From the NCBI GenBank assembly GCA_029960085.1, contig JASCPG010000004.1, forward strand, positions 29,317-93,316: a stretch of 64,000 nucleotides of DNA, given 5' to 3'. The translations under genes and the position numbers were made by a program. Positions 16,724 to 24,909 of the stretch are shown piece by piece; positions within the stretch are counted from its first letter, which is position 1; each line of letters begins with the position of its first letter. Origin of the DNA: Microbacteriaceae bacterium PS02067 (lineage in GTDB: Bacteria > Actinomycetota > Actinomycetes > Actinomycetales > Microbacteriaceae). The notes under the pieces were generated by a model. The model was not told where the DNA came from. It searched no databases and worked only from the letters and a program-made list of their open reading frames with translations.

Positions 16724-19648
16724 TCAGGCGCGCAGACGGACCGTTTTCACCTCGAACGGACGGAATGCGAGGTGGGTGAGATCGACGGGCGCTCCGCCCC
16801 GCTCGAGCATGTCGGTCTCGACCGCGAGCCGATGCGGGAGCGTCGTGACGAGCGCCGTCTCGCACACGACGCCGAGCGACTCGTAGAGGCGCAAGATGAC
16901 GCCGTCGCCGTCCTCCGCAGGCTTGAGCGTCTCGATGACGACACCCGGCTCGCGGGAGCGCACGACGCTGTCGAACGGCGCGGCGGACACGATACGAAGC
17001 GGATTGTTGAGTCGATAGCCCTCCCGCACGGCCGCCGACACGTCTCCGGCGTCGAGCGGGAGGAACGCGTAGGTGAACTCGTGGGCTCCGCGGTCGACCG
17101 TCGGATCGGGGAAGGTGGGCGACCGGAGGAGGTTGAGGCTCAGCAGTCCGTTCTTCGCCCGGTGCCCGTACTTCGCGTCGTTGAGCAGTGCGAACCCGGC
17201 TCGGTCGTCGCCGACGGCGATCCACTTGTGCGCGCAGACCTCGAACTGCGCCCTCTCCGCGTCGGTCGATTCCGTCGTCGGGCGGTCGATGTGACCGAAT
17301 TGGATCTCCGAACGCACGGTGTCACCGAAATGCGTCGGGCGGAACTCCGCGCGCAGCATGTGGTGCTGCTGACGCCATTCGACCTGTGTCCGCAGTCGCA
17401 CGACGGCCGACCCGCTCTCGAGCGTCACCGTCTGCACGACCTCCACGCCCGGTGCACGGTAGCGGGTGCGACGCACGGCCATGGGGCCGTCGAGGGTGTG
17501 CTCGATCCGCACGGGCCGGAGGAGCACGACGGGTCTGTCCACGTAGCTCGGGTCGATGTCCCACGCGTTGAAGGGGAACACGTACGGGTCTTCATGGAGC
17601 GTGAGGCGATTCAGTCCCCCGCCGGCGTGATCCACACCGGCGGCGTCGAGACACCGGATGATCGATCCGTCCTCGCCGAAATGGAGTGTGAGGATGCCGT
17701 TGCCGAGCATCGTCTCGCCTGCGACGAGTTCGGGGGCAATCACCGGATCGGAAAGGCGGCCCGCCGCGTACGGTCCGACCTCCGCCAACTGCCACCGACC
17801 ATCGGCGCGGACATGTTCGCGCCGATCGAAGGAGGTCAGGTTCAACGCGGCGGAGTCACCGGCATCCATCGGCAGCAGCGCGATCCGCCGGGCGATGTCG
17901 GTCTCGAGCGCGGCCTCGACACGCTCGTAGGTCTCGGCGGCCTCCCGATTCACGCGTTCGATGGACGAGCCGGGGATGATGTCGTGGAACTGGTTCAGCA
18001 GCACGTCGCGCCACAGCGGGTCGAGCGCGTCGCGGGTCGCGGTGCCCGTGATCACCCCCAGCGCCTCTGCGTCGTGCAGGAGTCGCTCACTCCGACGGTT
18101 GTGCATCTTCGTGGCGGCGGCCGTCGTGTAGGTGCCCTGATGTGCCTCGAGGTAGAGCTCGCCGCGATGCGTGTGCGGGATGTCGCGCCCTGCGAGGGCA
18201 CGGAAGAAGGCATCCGCCGTCCCCGGCACGACCTGCGGCAGCCCGCGCAGCGAGCGCTCCCGCCGCTGCAGTTCGAGATGGATCTCGCCCGGACCACCGC
18301 CACCATCTCCCGAGCCGAACACCAGCAGAGCGGTGCCGAGGTCGGCCTCCGGGTACTGCCGGATGCCTTTCAGGATCCCGTCCGCCGCACCGCGACTGTT
18401 GTAGTCGCCCTCGGGTGGCATGTGGACGAGCGCCTCGGATCCATCGATCCCCTGCCACCGGAACGTGCGGTGCGGGAAGGTCGTGACCTTGTTCCAGGCG
18501 AGCTTGATGGTCTGGAAGAAGTCCATGCCGGTGCCGCGGAGGATCTGGGGCAGATTGCCGGAGTAGCCGAACGTGTCGGGCAGCCAGCACACGCGCAGGT
18601 CGTCGGGGCCGACCCCGAACTCCTCCTCCCAGAACCGCCGCCCGAACAGCGCCTGGCGGATGAGCGACTCACCGCTCGGAAGGTTCGTGTCCGGCTCCAC
18701 CCAGAAGGCCCCCTGCAGTTCGAGCCGCCCGTCGGCGTGCGCCTGCTGCAGCCGCGCGAACAGGTCCGGGTGCTCTGCCTTGATCCACTGGAGCTGCTGC
18801 GGCTGGCTCGTCCCGTAGAGGAACGCCGAGTCATCTTCGAGGTTCTGGAGTTGACGGATGTAGGTGCGTGCGGCCTTGCGGTGCGTCTCGCGCAGCGGCC
18901 ACAACCAGGCCATGTCGAGGTGGCCGTGCCCGATCGCGGTGTAGGTGAAGTCGCTCTCTGCGGGAGCGGCCAGGTGCGGAGCGAGGACGCCTCGCGCGCC
19001 GGCGACATCGCCCGCACGGAAGCGTGAGTACGCCACGCCGAGATCGTGCCGCAGGACCGACGAGAGCGACGCGTCATCCGTCGCATCCGCGAGCACCACG
19101 AGCGTCAGGTAGTCGTAGTAGAGCGCGAACGCGTCGTCATCACGGTCGGCGAGCCACGCCCCGTGGTACACGGCCTTGCCCACCTCGTACAGGAGCACGC
19201 CGTTGTGCGTGACATCGGCATAGAGCTGAATCCGCCCGGTCGACAGGTCGACTCCGCGCACGGGGCGGTACTGCCCGCCGGAGTGCGGCAGGTCGGCCTG
19301 CTGGAACACCGTGGTCACGGCGTCGAGCGGCGTGCCGTCCGTGTCGTGCACGAGTCCCTCCCCGCGGATGCCGAGGAGCACGACCGCGTTCTCGGCGCCC
19401 GCCGGGACCTCGCCCGTGATCTCGAGCCACGCGCAGTCGAAGACGCCGCCCCAGGCCGTCCCCGGGCGCAGCGGGACGAACGCGGCGCGGTCGAGGTCGG
19501 CGAAGCGGACGGGCTCTGCGGAGCGCGCGATCCGCGCGTCGAGCGGCGCGAGGCGGCGGTAGATCCTCCGCCGGATGCCGAGCAGGCGGCGGTACTCGCG
19601 CGGATTCGTGACCGCGAGGCCGAAGAGAAACTCCGCGAAATCCTTCAC
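16724..19648 (-). CDS. Alpha-mannosidase, glycoside hydrolase family 38
   Basis: This 974-residue cytosolic enzyme has the zinc motif GHGHLDMAWLWPLRET and the nucleophile region CWLPDTFGYSGNLPQIL. The helical middle domain includes HDIIPGSSIERVNREA, and a large beta C-terminal domain follows. GH38 enzymes remove alpha-mannose residues with retention. No signal peptide is seen, so it probably acts on imported mannosides or internal glycans. The GTG at 19648 is preceded by GGGGAGGA and lies only 11 nt after the CCA end of tRNA-Arg on the same strand. The longer open frame runs antisense through orn and was rejected. Confidence 0.93.
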   Translation of the reverse strand: MKDFAEFLFGLAVTNPREYRRLLGIRRRIYRRLAPLDARIARSAEPVRFADLDRAAFVPLRPGTAWGGVFDCAWLEITGEVPAGAENAVVLLGIRGEGLVHDTDGTPLDAVTTVFQQADLPHSGGQYRPVRGVDLSTGRIQLYADVTHNGVLLYEVGKAVYHGAWLADRDDDAFALYYDYLTLVVLADATDDASLSSVLRHDLGVAYSRFRAGDVAGARGVLAPHLAAPAESDFTYTAIGHGHLDMAWLWPLRETHRKAARTYIRQLQNLEDDSAFLYGTSQPQQLQWIKAEHPDLFARLQQAHADGRLELQGAFWVEPDTNLPSGESLIRQALFGRRFWEEEFGVGPDDLRVCWLPDTFGYSGNLPQILRGTGMDFFQTIKLAWNKVTTFPHRTFRWQGIDGSEALVHMPPEGDYNSRGAADGILKGIRQYPEADLGTALLVFGSGDGGGGPGEIHLELQRRERSLRGLPQVVPGTADAFFRALAGRDIPHTHRGELYLEAHQGTYTTAAATKMHNRRSERLLHDAEALGVITGTATRDALDPLWRDVLLNQFHDIIPGSSIERVNREAAETYERVEAALETDIARRIALLPMDAGDSAALNLTSFDRREHVRADGRWQLAEVGPYAAGRLSDPVIAPELVAGETMLGNGILTLHFGEDGSIIRCLDAAGVDHAGGGLNRLTLHEDPYVFPFNAWDIDPSYVDRPVVLLRPVRIEHTLDGPMAVRRTRYRAPGVEVVQTVTLESGSAVVRLRTQVEWRQQHHMLRAEFRPTHFGDTVRSEIQFGHIDRPTTESTDAERAQFEVCAHKWIAVGDDRAGFALLNDAKYGHRAKNGLLSLNLLRSPTFPDPTVDRGAHEFTYAFLPLDAGDVSAAVREGYRLNNPLRIVSAAPFDSVVRSREPGVVIETLKPAEDGDGVILRLYESLGVVCETALVTTLPHRLAVETDMLERGGAPVDLTHLAFRPFEVKTVRLRA

Positions 19649-19659
19649 TGGTCCTCCCC

Positions 19660-19734
19660 TGGTGCCCCCGGCAGGATTCGAACCTACGACCAACGGATTA
19701 GAAAGCCGATGCTCTTCCACTGAGCTACGGAGGC
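19660..19734 (-). tRNA. tRNA-Arg (anticodon TCT)
   Basis: Reading the minus strand, the acceptor stem GCCTCCG pairs with CGGGGGC, followed by discriminator A and an encoded CCA (19662-19660). The D arm is GCTC/GAGC and the T arm is GTAGG/CCTGC around TTCGAAT. The anticodon loop TTTCTAA gives TCT. The anticodon stem shows two apparent mismatches (27/43 and 31/39). It is 11 nt upstream of the mannosidase start. Confidence 0.92.
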
Positions 19735-19783
19735 GTGGCATCCAGCGTACCGCCGCTCTTCGATGAGCGTCGGAGCCGATCGT

Positions 19784-19789
19784 TAGGAT
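19784..19789 (+). promoter_or_regulatory. -10 box (TAGGAT), leaderless promoter of orn
   Basis: TAGGAT ends 6 nt before the ATG at 19796. There is no Shine-Dalgarno sequence. Confidence 0.5.
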
Positions 19790-19795
19790 GAACAC

Positions 19796-20419
19796 ATGGT
19801 GAATGCCGCGGAGAACGACCGCCTCGTCTGGATCGACTGCGAGATGACGGGCCTCGATCTCGACGTCGATGAACTCGTCGAGATCGCGATCGTCGTCACG
19901 GACTTCGACCTCAACGTCCTCGATCCGGGCTTCCAGATCGTGATCAAGCCGGATGCCTCCGCGCTCGAGCACATGAACGATTTCGTCACCGCGATGCACG
20001 AGCGGTCGGGGCTCCTGGAGGAGATCCCCGGCGGCGTGAGCCTCGCCGAGGCCGAGTTCGAGGCCCTCGAGTACATCCAGCGCTTCGTCTCCGAGGGCAA
20101 GGCGCCCCTCGCCGGCAACACGATCGGCACCGATCGGATGTTCCTCGCGAAGTACATGCCGCGCATCGACCGTTGGCTGCACTACCGCAACGTCGATGTC
20201 TCGAGCATCAAGGAGCTCTCGCGTCGGTGGTATCCGCGGGCGTACTTCAACGCTCCGGCGAAGGACGGCGGACACCGCGCCCTCGCAGACATCCGCGAGT
20301 CGATCCGCGAGCTCGCCTACTACCGCCAGGCGGTGTTCGTGCCCGAGCCCGGCCCCACGAGCGACGAGGCGCGCGAAGCCGCGGCCTCCGCCGTGTCGTC
20401 ATTCGCGCCGGGCGTGTAA
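19796..20419 (+). CDS. orn: Oligoribonuclease
   Basis: This 207-residue DEDDh exonuclease carries WIDCEMTGLD (D14, E16). It also has NTIGTDRMFLAKYMP and the RNVDVSSIKELSRRWYP block of Orn, and ends with KDGGHRALADIRESIREL, which supplies the last His and Asp. It degrades short oligoribonucleotides and, in actinobacteria, pGpG from c-di-GMP turnover. The ATG at 19796 fits the leaderless promoter. tRNA-His follows 34 bp downstream. Confidence 0.96.
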   Translation: MVNAAENDRLVWIDCEMTGLDLDVDELVEIAIVVTDFDLNVLDPGFQIVIKPDASALEHMNDFVTAMHERSGLLEEIPGGVSLAEAEFEALEYIQRFVSEGKAPLAGNTIGTDRMFLAKYMPRIDRWLHYRNVDVSSIKELSRRWYPRAYFNAPAKDGGHRALADIRESIRELAYYRQAVFVPEPGPTSDEAREAAASAVSSFAPGV

Positions 20420-20425
20420 TAGAAT
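20420..20425 (+). promoter_or_regulatory. Possible -10 box (TAGAAT) for tRNA-His
   Basis: TAGAAT begins at the last base before the intergenic gap after the orn stop and lies 29 bp before tRNA-His. The -35 region is weak, so the tRNA may also be transcribed with orn. Confidence 0.35.
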
Positions 20426-20453
20426 CGTCTGGTTGCCCGGAAGCGGGCGGCAT

Positions 20454-20530
20454 GGTGGCTATAGCTCAGTTGGTAGAGCACCGCGTTGTGGTCGCGGGGG
20501 TCGCGGGTTCAAGCCCCGTTAGCCACCCCA
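20454..20530 (+). tRNA. tRNA-His (anticodon GTG)
   Basis: The acceptor stem GTGGCTA pairs with TAGCCAC. The extra G(-1) at 20454 faces C73 at 20527, a hallmark of tRNA-His, and CCA is encoded. The anticodon stem is CCGCG/CGCGG with loop TTGTGGT. The T arm contains GGGTTCAAGCCCC. Confidence 0.97.
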
Positions 20531-20532
20531 GC

Positions 20533-20575
20533 AGGGCCAGGTGTGAACGATCGACGTTCACCCCTGGCCCTATCT
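20533..20575 (+). terminator. Terminator after tRNA-His
   Basis: A 17-bp stem (20533-20549 with 20555-20571) with one mismatch and a 5-nt loop lies directly after the tRNA. The T-tract is poor (TATCT), so it may work as an actinobacterial stem-only terminator. Confidence 0.7.
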
Positions 20576-20606
20576 CGTCGCGGGATCCCCTCACTTCCCG
20601 ACCGCA

Positions 20607-20624
20607 TGTAAATAATTCTTGACA
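20607..20624. promoter_or_regulatory. Operator O1, overlaps the -35
   Basis: TGTAAATAATTCTTGACA is an imperfect palindrome whose right end is the -35 hexamer TTGACA. It shares the half-site TGTnAA-AA with O2 45 bp downstream. Confidence 0.7.
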
Positions 20625-20647
20625 CGCTGCTGCTCGGCGCATATCGT
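20619..20647 (+). promoter_or_regulatory. Promoter of the membrane protein/XRE operon
   Basis: TTGACA (20619-20624), a 17-bp spacer and TATCGT (20642-20647) make the clearest sigma-70-type promoter in the window. Both operators overlap or flank it. Confidence 0.7.
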
Positions 20648-20651
20648 TCGA

Positions 20652-20669
20652 TGTAAAGAATTCTTCACA
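20652..20669. promoter_or_regulatory. Operator O2, at the transcript start
   Basis: TGTAAAGAATTCTTCACA is a palindrome with one mismatched pair per half-site. It sits just after the -10, across the expected +1, so a bound repressor would block initiation. Confidence 0.75.
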
Positions 20670-20681
20670 TCTGGAGGCATC

Positions 20682-21104
20682 GTGACTTTCACCGAGCGGT
20701 ACACCTGGGCGGGCCTCGTCATCGCCATCGTGACGTTCGTCACATATTGGGTGGTCATCCTCGTCCGAGCCGGCACCAGCGGGCGTCTCCTGGTCGACGT
20801 CGACTGGCAGGGACCCCTGCTGTGGGCGCTCATCGTCGGCGGCGGGCTGTACGCGCTGACCATGCTGGTGCTGTGGCTCGGTGTCCGCGGGCACGCGCAC
20901 ACCGACGCCCGCGACCACGAGATCGAACGCTACGCGACGGCCTCGGGTGGAGGGATCACCGGGCTCGCCGTCCTCGCGACCCTCGTCATGCTGGCGCTCG
21001 GCGCCCCGACGTTCTGGACGGCGATGGTGCTGTTCACCGGCTCGTTCCTCGGCTCGCTCGCGAGCAGCGGCGTCACGCTCGTCGCCTACCGCAGGGGCTT
21101 CTGA
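20682..21104 (+). CDS. Small four-helix membrane protein
   Basis: This 140-residue protein has four predicted membrane helices (about residues 8-28, 42-64, 88-108, 112-132). A charged loop AHTDARDHEIERYATA lies between the second and third. It resembles the DUF2178-like membrane proteins often encoded next to a small XRE repressor. The GTG at 20682 has GGAGG (20673-20677) upstream. It is the first gene of the operator-controlled transcript. Its function is unknown. Confidence 0.8.
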   Translation: MTFTERYTWAGLVIAIVTFVTYWVVILVRAGTSGRLLVDVDWQGPLLWALIVGGGLYALTMLVLWLGVRGHAHTDARDHEIERYATASGGGITGLAVLATLVMLALGAPTFWTAMVLFTGSFLGSLASSGVTLVAYRRGF

Positions 21105-21334
21105 TGGCCGGGCCGAAACCCACACGGGTGTCGAACCGCATCCGCGAACTGCGCGCCGAGCGCGGTGTCACGCAAGCAGACCTCGCAGAGACGCTCGGGG
21201 TCACGAGACAGACGGTCATCGCGATCGAACAGGGCCGGTACTCCCCCTCACTCGAACTGGCCTTCCAGACCGCACGAGCCCTCGGCGTGCGGCTGGATGA
21301 GGTCTTCACCTACCGGGCCGACGAGACGCCCTGA
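21104..21334 (+). CDS. XRE/HTH_3 transcriptional regulator, 76 residues
   Basis: The whole protein is one Cro/CI-type helix-turn-helix (IRELRAERGVTQADLAETLG, then VTRQTVIAIEQGRYSPSLEL, then ALGVRLDEVF). Small regulators of this type (YgzD-like) repress their own operon. The ATG overlaps the stop of the membrane protein gene by one base (TGATG). The two palindromes upstream of the operon are the obvious candidate binding sites. Confidence 0.9.
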   Translation: MAGPKPTRVSNRIRELRAERGVTQADLAETLGVTRQTVIAIEQGRYSPSLELAFQTARALGVRLDEVFTYRADETP

Positions 21335-21371
21335 CCTCACTCGCAGCAACACATCTCAGATCGGAGTCATC

Positions 21372-22370
21372 GTGCGCGCACTTCTCCACTCCTCCTACGG
21401 CGAGGCGAACGCTCTGACGGTGGGCGATGCGCCCCAGCCGTCGCCCGGTAAACGACAGGTCGTGGTGCAGGTCGCAGCGGCATCCGTCAACGCGGCCGAT
21501 GTGTTCCGGATGCGCGGCATCCCGCGGATGCTCCGCGTCGGCAACGGAATGCGGCGCCCGAAGCGACGCCTGCTCGGCATGGATCTCGCGGGTGTCGTCT
21601 CCGCCGTCGGATCCGGAGTGACCCGGTGGCGCGCCGGTGACGCCGTATTCGGGGAGGGCATCGGCACGTTCGCCGAGTACGCGCTCGCCGACGAAGACCG
21701 GCTCGCCGCACTGCCGTTGGGCGTCGATCCCGTGGATGCCGCGACGCTCCCGATCGCGGGGACCACCGCACTCCGAGCCCTCGACGTGGCGGCGATCGGG
21801 CCCGGTACGCGTGTCGTCGTCACCGGCGCCGCGGGCGGCGTCGGGCAGTTCGCGGCACAACTCGCCGCGCTTCGCGGCGCGGAGGTCATCGCGGTCTGTT
21901 CCGGCCGCAACGTCGCGAGGGTACGCTCGCTCGGTATCGACACCGTGCTGGACTATGAGACCGAAGACGTGCTTCGGACGACGGCGCCCTATGACGCCGT
22001 GATCGACAACGCCGGTGGCATCCGCATCCGCGATTGGCGCCGCGTCGTCGTGCCGGGCGGGGCGATCCTGCCCAACAGCGGTGTGCGGGGTCCCGACGGC
22101 GGCGCGCTCATGCGCGTCGCGAAGGCGACGTGGCACGGCCTCGTCGCACCCCAGCGCGTGCGGGTCTTCTCCGGAACCGTCACGTCGGAAGCGCTGACGG
22201 AACTCGTCGACCTACTCGCGGCCGGACGTCTCCGCCCGCTCCTCGACGACGTTCACCCGCTGGACGAGGCGCCGCGGGCACTCGCGAAGGTCGCGACCCA
22301 CCATGCGCGCGGCAAAGTCGTCGTCACCGTCTCCCCCGCGGCGTCGCGCGCGACATCGGGGGCGGCGTGA
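21372..22370 (+). CDS. Zinc-independent quinone/alcohol oxidoreductase (MDR superfamily)
   Basis: This 332-residue protein starts with an MDR GroES-like domain (ASVNAADVFRMRGIP, LGMDLAGVVSAVG). An NAD(P) Rossmann motif follows (VVTGAAGGVGQFAAQLAALRG). The structural and catalytic zinc cysteines are absent, as in quinone oxidoreductases. The GTG at 21372 has GGAG at 21363-21366. It begins 37 bp after the XRE gene and overlaps the following gene by GTGA, so it may belong to the same transcript. Confidence 0.87.
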   Translation: MRALLHSSYGEANALTVGDAPQPSPGKRQVVVQVAAASVNAADVFRMRGIPRMLRVGNGMRRPKRRLLGMDLAGVVSAVGSGVTRWRAGDAVFGEGIGTFAEYALADEDRLAALPLGVDPVDAATLPIAGTTALRALDVAAIGPGTRVVVTGAAGGVGQFAAQLAALRGAEVIAVCSGRNVARVRSLGIDTVLDYETEDVLRTTAPYDAVIDNAGGIRIRDWRRVVVPGGAILPNSGVRGPDGGALMRVAKATWHGLVAPQRVRVFSGTVTSEALTELVDLLAAGRLRPLLDDVHPLDEAPRALAKVATHHARGKVVVTVSPAASRATSGAA

Positions 22371-23140
22371 GGATCGCTGTCGCCGGCGGGAGCGGAACCG
22401 TCGGCGCCCAGTGCGTCGACACGCTCCGGGCACGCGGGCACGAGGTCTCGATCCTCAGCCGCAGAGCGGGCATCGACCTCCGCGACGGATCCGGGCTCGT
22501 GCAAGCGCTCGACGGCATGGACACGGTCCTCGACGTCACGAACGTCATGACGCTGTCCCGTCGGCGCGCGCGGACGTTCTTCCAGACGGTCACGACGAAT
22601 CTCCTCCGCGCCGAGCGACGCGCCGGAGTGACCCACCACCTGATCCTCTCGATCGTCGGAATCGACGGCGTCGACGCCGCGTACTACGCAGGAAAGCTCG
22701 CGCAGGAGCAGCGCGTCCTGAACGGTGACACCCCCTTCACGATCGCGCGGGCCACACAGTTCCATGAGTTCGCCGGCCAGCTCCTTGACACCCAGCGCGG
22801 GCCGCTCGCGCTGCTGCCGCGCACCCTCGTCCGCCCCGTCGCGGTGCACGAGGTCGCGGAGCGCCTCGCGATGCTCGCAGACGCGGGACCGCAGGGTCGC
22901 GTTGCCGACCTCATCGGACCGCGGGACGAGGTGCTCGCCGACCTCGCCCGACGTCAGCTCCGCGCAGACGGCATCACCCGCGTGGTACGAGAAGTGCGCT
23001 TCCCCGGCGCCTACGGCCGGTGTCTGGCATCCGGCCGGCTCAGAGGCGACCCCACCGGCAACCCAGGCCCGGTCTACGGGCGAACGACCTTCGACGACTG
23101 GCTCCGGGCACGGCGCCGGGACAACGCGCCGCCCCGGTAA
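22367..23140 (+). CDS. NAD(P)-binding protein, atypical SDR (NmrA/YwnB-like)
   Basis: This 257-residue protein begins with the nucleotide motif AVAGGSGTVGAQCV. The central sequence ILSIVGIDGVDAAYYAGKLAQEQ matches atypical short-chain dehydrogenases (Y-x3-K). Such proteins act as redox sensors or reductases. The start overlaps the MDR stop (GTGA), so the two are coupled. The substrate is unknown. Confidence 0.85.
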   Translation: MRIAVAGGSGTVGAQCVDTLRARGHEVSILSRRAGIDLRDGSGLVQALDGMDTVLDVTNVMTLSRRRARTFFQTVTTNLLRAERRAGVTHHLILSIVGIDGVDAAYYAGKLAQEQRVLNGDTPFTIARATQFHEFAGQLLDTQRGPLALLPRTLVRPVAVHEVAERLAMLADAGPQGRVADLIGPRDEVLADLARRQLRADGITRVVREVRFPGAYGRCLASGRLRGDPTGNPGPVYGRTTFDDWLRARRRDNAPPR

Positions 23141-23143
23141 AAT
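23138..23143 (+). promoter_or_regulatory. Possible -10 box (TAAAAT) for the zincin-clpS genes
   Basis: TAAAAT overlaps the stop of the SDR gene and stands out in a GC-rich context 53 bp before the ATG at 23196. The -35 region is weak. Confidence 0.35.
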
Positions 23144-23195
23144 CGTCGGGGCGGGCGCGACGAATGTGCGGTGCTCGCCGCACGGGAAGGACCGC

Positions 23196-23546
23196 ATGAT
23201 CGAGCTGGATGCCGACGCCTTCGACGCTCTCGTCGCGGACGAGCTCGACGCCCTGCCCGAGGAGATGGTCGCGGGGCTCGACAACGTCGTCTTCGTCGTC
23301 GAGGACCGCGCCGACGACGGCACGCTCGACCTGCTCGGACTCTATGACGGCCTCGCCCTGACGGAGCGCGACCGGTACGGGGTGGGTGAACTCCCCGACC
23401 GCATCATCGTGTACCGCGAGGCGCACCTCGCTGCGTGCGACGACCTTGACGAACTGCGCGACGAGGTGCACACGACGCTGGTGCACGAGATCGCGCACTT
23501 CTACGGCATCGACGACGAGCGCCTGCACGAACTCGGATGGGCGTGA
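23196..23546 (+). CDS. Metallopeptidase family protein (minimal zincin)
   Basis: This 116-residue protein has the zinc signature HEIAH at residues 97-101, with a further His at 111 in RLHELGW, as in the Zincin_1 family of small predicted proteases. The N-terminal half is acidic. The ATG has GGAAGGA upstream. The gene overlaps clpS by one base and is conserved beside clpS in related genomes, so a role in the proteolysis network is plausible but unproven. Confidence 0.88.
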   Translation: MIELDADAFDALVADELDALPEEMVAGLDNVVFVVEDRADDGTLDLLGLYDGLALTERDRYGVGELPDRIIVYREAHLAACDDLDELRDEVHTTLVHEIAHFYGIDDERLHELGWA

Positions 23547-23836
23547 TGAGCACCGTCCTCCCCCTCGAAGACGTCGATCTGGCATCCGACACGCACACGT
23601 CGGGGCCGTGGCAGGCGGTGGTGTGGAACGACCCCGTCAATCTCATGAGCTACGTGACCTACGTCTTCCGCACGTACTTCGGCTACTCGCGCGAACGCGC
23701 GGAGAAGCTCATGCTCGCCGTGCACCACGACGGTCACGCGATCGTCGCGGAGGGGGCGCGCGAGCAGATGGAGCTTCACGTGCAGGCGATGCACGACTAC
23801 GGGCTCTGGGCGACCGTGCGGGAGGGCGCGGCGTGA
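23546..23836 (+). CDS. clpS: ATP-dependent Clp protease adaptor ClpS
   Basis: This 96-residue adaptor has the core WQAVVWNDPVNLMSYVTYVF, followed by the helical region RAEKLMLAVHHDGHAIVAEG and the DYGLWATV end. ClpS delivers N-degron substrates to ClpA/ClpC. I chose the ATG at 23546, which forms TGATG with the preceding stop. An in-frame ATG at 23537 would add three residues. It overlaps the DUF2017 gene by GTGA. Confidence 0.95.
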   Translation: MSTVLPLEDVDLASDTHTSGPWQAVVWNDPVNLMSYVTYVFRTYFGYSRERAEKLMLAVHHDGHAIVAEGAREQMELHVQAMHDYGLWATVREGAA

Positions 23837-24330
23837 CCTCCCTCGTCCTTGACCTGTCGCTCATCGAGGCGGCGCACCTCACCGACCTCGTCCAGCAGTT
23901 CCTGAGCCTCTTGCGAGGCACCGTCGACGAGGATGCAGCGGACGATCCCGCCGTCGCACGCCTCGTTCCCGATGCCTATCGTGACGATGCCGACGCGGCG
24001 GACGAGTTCCGCCGCCTGACGCAGGCGGATCTGCTGGATCGTCGTCGCGACGATGCCGCACTCGTCGCGACCACTCTCCGCCGCGATGGTGAGGAGCTCA
24101 CCCCCGAGAGCATCGACGCGCAGGACGCGGCCTCGACCTTCGAGATCCGGCTCGGCCCCGCCGAGGCGGCCGCGTGGCTGCGCACCCTCACGGCGATCCG
24201 CCTCGTCCTCGCGACGCGTCTGGGCATCACAGACGATGCCGATGACGTCGCACACCCGCGGTTCGGCGTCTACAACTGGCTCGGGTACCGATTGGACGGA
24301 CTCGTCGAGGCGCTCGATTCCGCACCCTGA
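23833..24330 (+). CDS. DUF2017 family protein
   Basis: This 165-residue acidic helical protein has the family motifs RLVPDAYRDDADAADEFRRL, RLGPAEAAAWLRTLTAIRLV and YNWLGYRLDGLV. Its GTG start overlaps the clpS stop. Location next to clpS is the rule in actinobacteria and suggests a link to Clp proteolysis. The molecular role is unknown. It ends one base from the convergent kinase-like gene. Confidence 0.87.
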   Translation: MTSLVLDLSLIEAAHLTDLVQQFLSLLRGTVDEDAADDPAVARLVPDAYRDDADAADEFRRLTQADLLDRRRDDAALVATTLRRDGEELTPESIDAQDAASTFEIRLGPAEAAAWLRTLTAIRLVLATRLGITDDADDVAHPRFGVYNWLGYRLDGLVEALDSAP

Positions 24331-24909
24331 TCAGGGAACGTCGACGACGATCGTCGCGTGCGCGATCGGGTCGTCGTCGGCGAGGTGGACGACCTCCTGT
24401 GCGGCCCACCGCTCCCAGTGCGGGCGGTACGCCTCACCGTCGCGCGCGAGCGCCCGTTCCCGCCGCGACGAGACGGGCGACTCCAGCCACACCCGGATCT
24501 GCGCGACGGCGGCGGATGCCGCGGTGAGAGCCCCGCACCCCTCGACGATCAGCGGCCCGTCTGCCGGGGTGATCATCTGCTCCCCCGGGGCATCGCGTGC
24601 CCAATCCCACCGGTGCCATCGTGCGTCGCGCCCCGCGGCGACCGGTTCCATGATCTCCAGCCGTGCCGCCTCGGCACCGGACGCGAGCCCGTCCCACCCG
24701 GGGTAGAGGTCGTCGAGCGCGACCACGTGGACGTCGCCCCCGAGCATCGTCCGGAGGCGGCCGGCGAGGGTCGTCTTGCCGGAGCCCGATCGTCCGTCGA
24801 TCACGATGACCGGCGCGGAACCGCTTGTCGGCAGCGCCTGCAGGGCATCCTGCACGCTCCGGGCGGCGTACTCGATCGCGGCGTCGAACCCGTCAGCGCT
24901 TGAGGGCAC
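24331..24909 (-). CDS. P-loop ATP-binding protein, uridine-kinase-like
   Basis: This 192-residue protein has Walker A DGRSGSGKTTLAG near residue 40 and the substrate-side motif VVALDDLYPGWDGL. A Walker B-like LIVEGCGALT lies in the middle, followed by R-rich helices (SSRRERALARDG). This resembles the uridine kinase/phosphoribulokinase class of small-molecule kinases. The substrate is not known. Its start overlaps the 3' end of the GerW-like gene by 17 bp on the same strand. Confidence 0.82.
   Translation of the reverse strand: MPSSADGFDAAIEYAARSVQDALQALPTSGSAPVIVIDGRSGSGKTTLAGRLRTMLGGDVHVVALDDLYPGWDGLASGAEAARLEIMEPVAAGRDARWHRWDWARDAPGEQMITPADGPLIVEGCGALTAASAAVAQIRVWLESPVSSRRERALARDGEAYRPHWERWAAQEVVHLADDDPIAHATIVVDVP

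Noticed and set aside
19649..20275. N-terminal extension of the alpha-mannosidase into orn and tRNA-Arg
   Set aside because: The extension translates the antisense of orn and the tRNA. The typical tRNA-derived peptide confirms that it is not protein.
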